DNA of 39,135 nucleotides from Candidatus Odoribacter faecigallinarum (GTDB taxonomy: Bacteria; Bacteroidota; Bacteroidia; Bacteroidales; Marinifilaceae). Positions within the stretch are counted from its first letter, which is position 1, and each line of letters opens with the position of its first letter. The notes below the pieces were generated by a model. The model saw only the letters and a list, made by a program, of their open reading frames with translations, was not told the origin of the DNA and did not search any database. A program made the translations under genes and the position numbers. The stretch is from NCBI GenBank assembly GCA_019114285.1, contig DXFT01000057.1, positions 1 through 39,135 of the forward strand, read 5' to 3'. Positions 35,069-39,135 of this stretch are shown here, piece after piece.

Positions 35069-35163
35069 ACAGCCATGCATATCCGTAGAAAAGAACATCG
35101 CCCCTTAAAAAGCCATGGATATGACTCCAGATGTCCGTGAAAAAACATCTTCCTCCCCACATA

Positions 35164-35196
35164 CCCACCGTCCGGCAATCTTTTGCCTCAGGTGGG
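35164..35196 (+). other. Nested hairpin between hisS and hutH
   Basis: CCCACC (35164-35169) pairs with GGTGGG (35191-35196), and inside it GGCAA (35174-35178) pairs with TTGCC (35183-35187). No T run follows, so it is not a classic terminator. It lies 43 bp before the hutH start and could stabilise or regulate the hutH mRNA. Confidence 0.4.
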
Positions 35197-35238
35197 AAAT
35201 AATTATTTACTATTAGACAAAACTAAAATTTAAATACC

Positions 35239-36744
35239 ATGATACATTACATATCTCCGGCGCCGCTGACTTTCGAAGCCATCGACACCATTTTAAATAA
35301 ACACTACACCCTGGCACTCTCAGAAGAGAGCAAGAAAGTGATAAATGACTGTAAAGCCTACTTGGACCATAAAATCGAAACATCGGAAAAACCGCTTTAC
35401 GGCATTACCACCGGTTTCGGCTCATTATGCAAAATCAGCATTTCCAAAGAAGACCTGAGCCAATTGCAAGCAAATCTGGTCATGTCGCATGCCTGCAGCA
35501 TCGGCAACCCCATCCAAAAGGACATCATCCGCCTTATGCTGCTTCTGAAAGCGCATGCCCTGTCCCTCGGCAAATCCGGAGTACAGCTGGCAACCGTGGA
35601 ACGCATCATCGACATGTTCAACCATGACGTGCTGCCCGTTGTCCGGGAATTAGGCTCATTAGGCGCTTCCGGAGACCTCGCACCCCTTGCCAACCTCTTC
35701 CTCCCCTTGATTGGAAAAGGAGAAGTATGGTATGAAGGAGAAATCCGTTCCGCTGAAGAAATCAACCAGAAATTCAATTGGGAGCCCATCCGCTTGGGAG
35801 CAAAAGAAGGTTTGGCACTGCTAAACGGAACCCAATTCATGAGTTCCCATGCCGTCTATGCCCTGCTGAAAGCATTCAAAATTGCCAAATACGCAGACAT
35901 CATCGGCGCCATTTCCCTGGATGCCTACGACGGACGCATAGACCCCTTCCTGCCGCAGATACAGGAAGCCCGTCCCCATCCCGGACAAATCGAGACTGCC
36001 CGCAACATCCGCGCCCTGCTCGAAGGCTCCGAATTCCAGAAAAAGGAAAAGACCAGGGTACAGGACCCCTATTCTTTCCGCTGCATCCCGCAGGTACACG
36101 GCGCTTGCAAAGACAGCATCATGTACGTAGCCTCTGTTGTAGAACGTGAAATCAATTCCGTGACCGACAACCCGACCATCTTCTCGGAAGACGACCTCAT
36201 CATCTCAGGCGGCAATTTCCACGGTGAACCCTTGGCATTGGTACTGGACTTCCTGAGCATTGCCGTGGCAGAATTGGGCAGCATCTCCGAGCGCCGCACC
36301 TACCGCCTGATATCCGGCGACCGCGGCAACATCCCGGAATTCCTCGTTGCCAACCCCGGCTTGAACTCCGGCTTCATGATTCCGCAATACGCCGCCGCTG
36401 CCATTGTCAGCAAAAACAAACAACTGTGTACTCCCTGCTCCGTTGATTCCATTCCCTCTTCCAATGAACAGGAAGACCACGTGAGCATGGGCGGCAACGC
36501 CGCTGTCAAAGCCGTGCAAGTCATGGAGAATGTAGAACGCATCCTTGCCATCGAGCTGATGAATGCCGCGCAAGCCATCGACCTGCAACGCCCCACAAAA
36601 ACCTCTCCCTACTTGGAGAAATTCCTGGAAGAGTTCCGGAGCGTCGTGCCGTTCAACAGCATTGACCGCGTGATGTACAAAGACATTGACGCTGCCACCG
36701 ACTTTTTGCGTTACGGCGATTTCGAAGCCAACCCGCAAGCATAA
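35239..36744 (+). CDS. hutH: Histidine ammonia-lyase
   Basis: The 501-residue enzyme removes ammonia from histidine to give urocanate, the first step of histidine use. The Ala143-Ser144-Gly145 triad in GSLGASGDLAPLA forms the MIO cofactor. GFGSLC near the N-terminus and FHGEPLALVLDF are also conserved. The length is normal. No other hut gene is in the window, and no promoter box is visible before it, so it may be transcribed from the hisS promoter. HutH versus a related aromatic ammonia-lyase cannot be fully settled, but the residues around the triad favour histidine. Confidence 0.93.
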   Translation: MIHYISPAPLTFEAIDTILNKHYTLALSEESKKVINDCKAYLDHKIETSEKPLYGITTGFGSLCKISISKEDLSQLQANLVMSHACSIGNPIQKDIIRLMLLLKAHALSLGKSGVQLATVERIIDMFNHDVLPVVRELGSLGASGDLAPLANLFLPLIGKGEVWYEGEIRSAEEINQKFNWEPIRLGAKEGLALLNGTQFMSSHAVYALLKAFKIAKYADIIGAISLDAYDGRIDPFLPQIQEARPHPGQIETARNIRALLEGSEFQKKEKTRVQDPYSFRCIPQVHGACKDSIMYVASVVEREINSVTDNPTIFSEDDLIISGGNFHGEPLALVLDFLSIAVAELGSISERRTYRLISGDRGNIPEFLVANPGLNSGFMIPQYAAAAIVSKNKQLCTPCSVDSIPSSNEQEDHVSMGGNAAVKAVQVMENVERILAIELMNAAQAIDLQRPTKTSPYLEKFLEEFRSVVPFNSIDRVMYKDIDAATDFLRYGDFEANPQA

Positions 36745-36767
36745 AGTCATCTACTTGCTTTTACCAT

Positions 36768-36799
36768 AAGGGAGGCGCTTACAGGCACCTCCCTTTTTT
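36768..36799 (+). terminator. Intrinsic terminator of hutH
   Basis: AAGGGAGG (36768-36775) pairs with CCTCCCTT (36788-36795) and a run of T follows to 36799. It lies 24 bp after the hutH stop codon. Confidence 0.85.
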
Positions 36800-36943
36800 C
36801 ATTCCCCCGCCTTTTCTGCCGAAGCACTGTCCTTTCTACCTCTCCCACTTCCCCTCCCTCCTGCTGTGCAATGCCCCTGTCATCGTCTTAGGCTCCCTCT
36901 AAAACCATAAATCATTGAGCATTTTACTATATATAATTTATAC

Positions 36944-37088
36944 TTTATTTACATACAAAAGTTATTTACATCCATTTCAAAGCTATTTCTACGGTATTCT
37001 AATAGGGTTTGATTAGGGTTTGAATAGGGTTTGATTAGGTTTAGCTCTCTCTCAACCCTCTGTTAAAGGTTACTTATATGTAAATAAA
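36944..37088. repeat. 12-bp inverted repeat flanking the 11-bp array
   Basis: TTTATTTACATA at 36944-36955 is repeated as its exact reverse complement at 37077-37088. A second direct copy of TTATTTACAT lies at 36962-36971. The 145-bp segment between them holds the 11-bp repeats and a minus-strand TAGCTTTG box (36985-36978). No gene is seen here. The repeat arms are A/T rich, so chance cannot be excluded. Confidence 0.4.
37001..37044 (+). repeat. Four tandem 11-bp repeats, AATAGGGTTTG type
   Basis: AATAGGGTTTG (37001-37011), ATTAGGGTTTG (37012-37022), AATAGGGTTTG (37023-37033) and the degenerate ATTAGGTTTAG (37034-37044) follow each other without spacers. The period of exactly 11 bp and the GGTT core resemble the arrays at 12287-12373 and 12414-12435. 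The array lies about 180 bp upstream of the macroglobulin-like gene. Confidence 0.7.
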
Positions 37089-37186
37089 CCATAATTCAAT
37101 GATAGGTTCAGTACCGGTCCTGGCAGACACAAAGCAAGAAAAAATTTATCCGTTCAAAGACAGGATGTGTATGAAAAAATTTACCT

Positions 37187-37194
37187 ACCTTTAG
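37187..37194 (+). promoter_or_regulatory. Weak -7-like box before the macroglobulin-like gene
   Basis: TACCTTTA differs from TAnnTTTG only in the last base and lies 27 bp before the ATG. No clear TTG is found upstream. Confidence 0.35.
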
Positions 37195-37221
37195 CCTATC
37201 GAATCAAAAAGACAAAAAGCG

Positions 37222-39135
37222 ATGAAACGATATGGCATTTTAATCAGCACGATTCTTATATTAGGAAGCATGGCAAAAGCACAGACCAATGACATGGATT
37301 CGCTCATTGACTACTACCACAAGTACCCCCAACGGGCAATCGAAACAGCGGACAGCCTGTCCAAGGCTGCCCTAAAACAGAAGGACAAGGCACAATGGCT
37401 CCAAGCCTTTATCTTGAAAAACACGTTCCTTCTGAAAAAAGACGAAGGGCTTTACCCGCAGCAATTATCCGAATTGGAAAAGCTCATCCGGGAAGAAAAG
37501 GATGCTGCCGCGCGGAGCATGCTGCACTCCTACGCCGGGGAATTGTACCTGCAATATTACCGCGGCAGGCAATACCAAATCAGCCAGCGCACGGAAATCG
37601 AACAGGAAACGCCGGAGGACATCAACCTCTGGACTGCCGACCTGTTTATCAATAAAATTTGGGAGCATTTACTCGCATCCATTGCCGAAAAGGAAACACT
37701 GCAAAGCACTCCTGCCGAACACTACCAAAAGGCGATGGTGACGGGAGAAGATTCCCGGAGGTTCCGCCCGATGCTGTACGATTTTCTCTGCCACCGGGTG
37801 ATTGACCTGTTGCCGGGAAAAAACACGGCACAAGACACGCTCGGCGCGGAGGCGTTTGCAGAGGCACAGGCATTTGCCCTGTCCCCCGTACAAAAGGCAC
37901 AAAACAGCAATGGCATCCAATTGGGCATCTATAAGGATTTAATCTCATTCCATTTGCAGGACGCCACCCCGGATGCCCTGTTAATGACGGATTTGGAAAG
38001 GTTGTCCTTTGCCTGTCAAGCCTGCAGTTTGGAGCAAAAGGATTCGCTATACGGCAACGCACTGCAACGCCTGGCATTGAAATACGAAGGCAACCCGTTG
38101 GAAGTGGAAATCCTGGCGGAGCAAGCCACTTTGCTACAGCAGAAGGCTTCCTTCTATCCCGTCCCGCCAAGAGAGGAACAACGGACATTGCTCAACCAAG
38201 CCCTCGCTCTTTGCCAGAAAGGCATCCAGAAGCACCCGGATTACGAACGGATAGGATTGTTGAAAGAACTGGTTGCCCAAATTAAACAGCCCTATCTGAG
38301 ATCAAACCTCCCAGCCTACCTTTACCCCGGGGAAACGTTCAATGCCAGCATCCAATATACTAACCTCGAAGCGTTCTACCTGAAAATCTACCGCCTTCCA
38401 GACCGCCTGTTCATGAGGTGGGGACAGGTGAAAGACGAGAACATGCCCAAGTGCTTAATCAAAGAATATGACTTCTGCTTCCCCAAGGACATCGTCCGGC
38501 AAGACTCCGCTTTAAAGATTGAAGGCTTGCCCGCAGGAAATTACCTGATTGAAACGGGTTCGCCAACCATGAAAGAACCAAGAACAAACATTGTCACCTG
38601 TACGCGGATTTATCCTGTTATTGACAGGTTCTCCAATACAAACGGAATCCACGCTTATGATTGGAATAGCGGCAAGCCGATAGCGCACGCCAAAATATTG
38701 GTATATGGCGAGAAGGATGTATTTATCGATTCCCTGAAAACCAACGAGGATGGGTACGCTCTCTATCCCAAGAGACAGAACGATCTCCTGTATTTCCAAA
38801 TTATCAATGCAGAAAACCCAGCAGGAGTAGCCTTTGAGGGTTCATACATTCTCCATCAGGACTTGAATCCCAGTTCACTTACCTGCAGATTGATAACTGA
38901 CCGGACGATTTACCGTCCAGGACAAACGGTCTATTACAAGGGCTATTGCTGGCTTGCCACCAAGGACACGCTTTGCGCACGGACAGGTCTGGAAGAGAAG
39001 GTCACTTTTTATGATGCCAATGGGCAGGAGCTTGCCAGCCAAGAGGTGCGCACCAACCGTTATGGCACCGTCAGCGGATCGTTCGTGATTCCCCGGAATG
39101 CCTTGAACGGCACTTTCGTCCTGAAATACGGCGGT
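37222..39135 (+). CDS. Alpha-2-macroglobulin family protein, 5' part only
   Basis: The frame is open from the ATG at 37222 to the window end (638 codons) and continues beyond it. A signal peptide (MKRYGILISTILILGSMAKA) is followed by a helical region of about 330 residues. Beta-sandwich macroglobulin modules come next (LPAYLYPGETFNASIQYTNL, then an MG2-type segment LITDRTIYRPGQTVYYKGYC and GTVSGSFVIPRNALNGTF). Full-length Bacteroidota members have about 1,900 residues. Related bacterial proteins trap proteases near the outer membrane, but many lack the thioester motif; that part lies outside the window, so activity cannot be judged. Confidence 0.88.
   Translation, partial: MKRYGILISTILILGSMAKAQTNDMDSLIDYYHKYPQRAIETADSLSKAALKQKDKAQWLQAFILKNTFLLKKDEGLYPQQLSELEKLIREEKDAAARSMLHSYAGELYLQYYRGRQYQISQRTEIEQETPEDINLWTADLFINKIWEHLLASIAEKETLQSTPAEHYQKAMVTGEDSRRFRPMLYDFLCHRVIDLLPGKNTAQDTLGAEAFAEAQAFALSPVQKAQNSNGIQLGIYKDLISFHLQDATPDALLMTDLERLSFACQACSLEQKDSLYGNALQRLALKYEGNPLEVEILAEQATLLQQKASFYPVPPREEQRTLLNQALALCQKGIQKHPDYERIGLLKELVAQIKQPYLRSNLPAYLYPGETFNASIQYTNLEAFYLKIYRLPDRLFMRWGQVKDENMPKCLIKEYDFCFPKDIVRQDSALKIEGLPAGNYLIETGSPTMKEPRTNIVTCTRIYPVIDRFSNTNGIHAYDWNSGKPIAHAKILVYGEKDVFIDSLKTNEDGYALYPKRQNDLLYFQIINAENPAGVAFEGSYILHQDLNPSSLTCRLITDRTIYRPGQTVYYKGYCWLATKDTLCARTGLEEKVTFYDANGQELASQEVRTNRYGTVSGSFVIPRNALNGTFVLKYGG

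Noticed and set aside
36800-36940. Possible gene or RNA in the pyrimidine-rich stretch after hutH
   Set aside because: No open frame with plausible start, promoter box or strong hairpin was seen; I see nothing supportable in this part.
37222-39135. Complete gene at the right edge
   Set aside because: The frame has no stop before the window end and its length is a third of the family norm, so it is cut by the window and not truncated in nature.

Overview
The window is a chromosomal, mostly core-genome segment from a member of the Bacteroidota, almost certainly order Bacteroidales. The evidence is the promoter type (many TAnnTTTG -7 boxes, several with a TTG about 20 bp upstream), the near absence of Shine-Dalgarno sequences, and lineage-typical genes: a DUF5606 protein, a one-domain starch-synthase homologue, a Wzi-type outer-membrane protein, a coiled-coil gene next to zapA, and the order rpsU-xerC-hpf-tuf-tRNA-Trp-secE-nusG-rplKAJL-rpoBC. 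The family cannot be fixed from the sequence alone; Odoribacteraceae-like is only a guess.

Layout. 1-3620 (+): ybbR-like/coaE/TerB-DnaJ operon, then DUF5606 and trmN6. 3620-3885: gap with a promoter, a short transcribed-looking stretch and a GNRA-capped hairpin (candidate sRNA or attenuator). 3885-6352 (+): ROK sugar kinase and a lipoprotein that looks like a GH92 mannosidase without its catalytic core. 6446-11246: surface-glycan genes, namely Wzi-like outer-membrane protein, a GT4-GT9 fusion glycosyltransferase and a convergent, overlapping O-antigen ligase-like gene. 11550-12161 (+): beta-barrel protein. 12217-12660: unusual gap with 11-bp-phased repeats and a frameshifted gene remnant. 12711-13480 (-): yraN-osmC. 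13652-14470 (+): starch-synthase-like protein.

14570-28831 is one long minus-strand block of information-processing genes. Its transcription begins at rpsU (far right), with internal promoters before tuf and before secE. It makes S21, XerC, HPF, EF-Tu, tRNA-Trp, SecE, NusG, L11, L1, L10, L12, RpoB and RpoC. The rpsU leader holds a strong, isolated Shine-Dalgarno sequence and a possible partner that could mask it. Bacteroidota ribosomes normally hide the anti-SD with help from S21, so this is a candidate S21 feedback device and the most interesting regulatory signal here.

29120-31060 (-): M23 peptidase and a TPR protein, divergent from a zapB-like/zapA pair, a strongly supported 6S RNA candidate, and rny (31156-33513, +). 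33704-36744 (+): hisS and hutH. 36800-37221: a second gap with 11-bp-phased repeats, flanked by a 12-bp inverted repeat. 37222-end (+): the 5' part of a large alpha-2-macroglobulin-like gene that runs off the window. No CRISPR array, insertion sequence, prophage or defence island was seen. The unusual content is in leaders, intergenic repeats and a few remodelled proteins.
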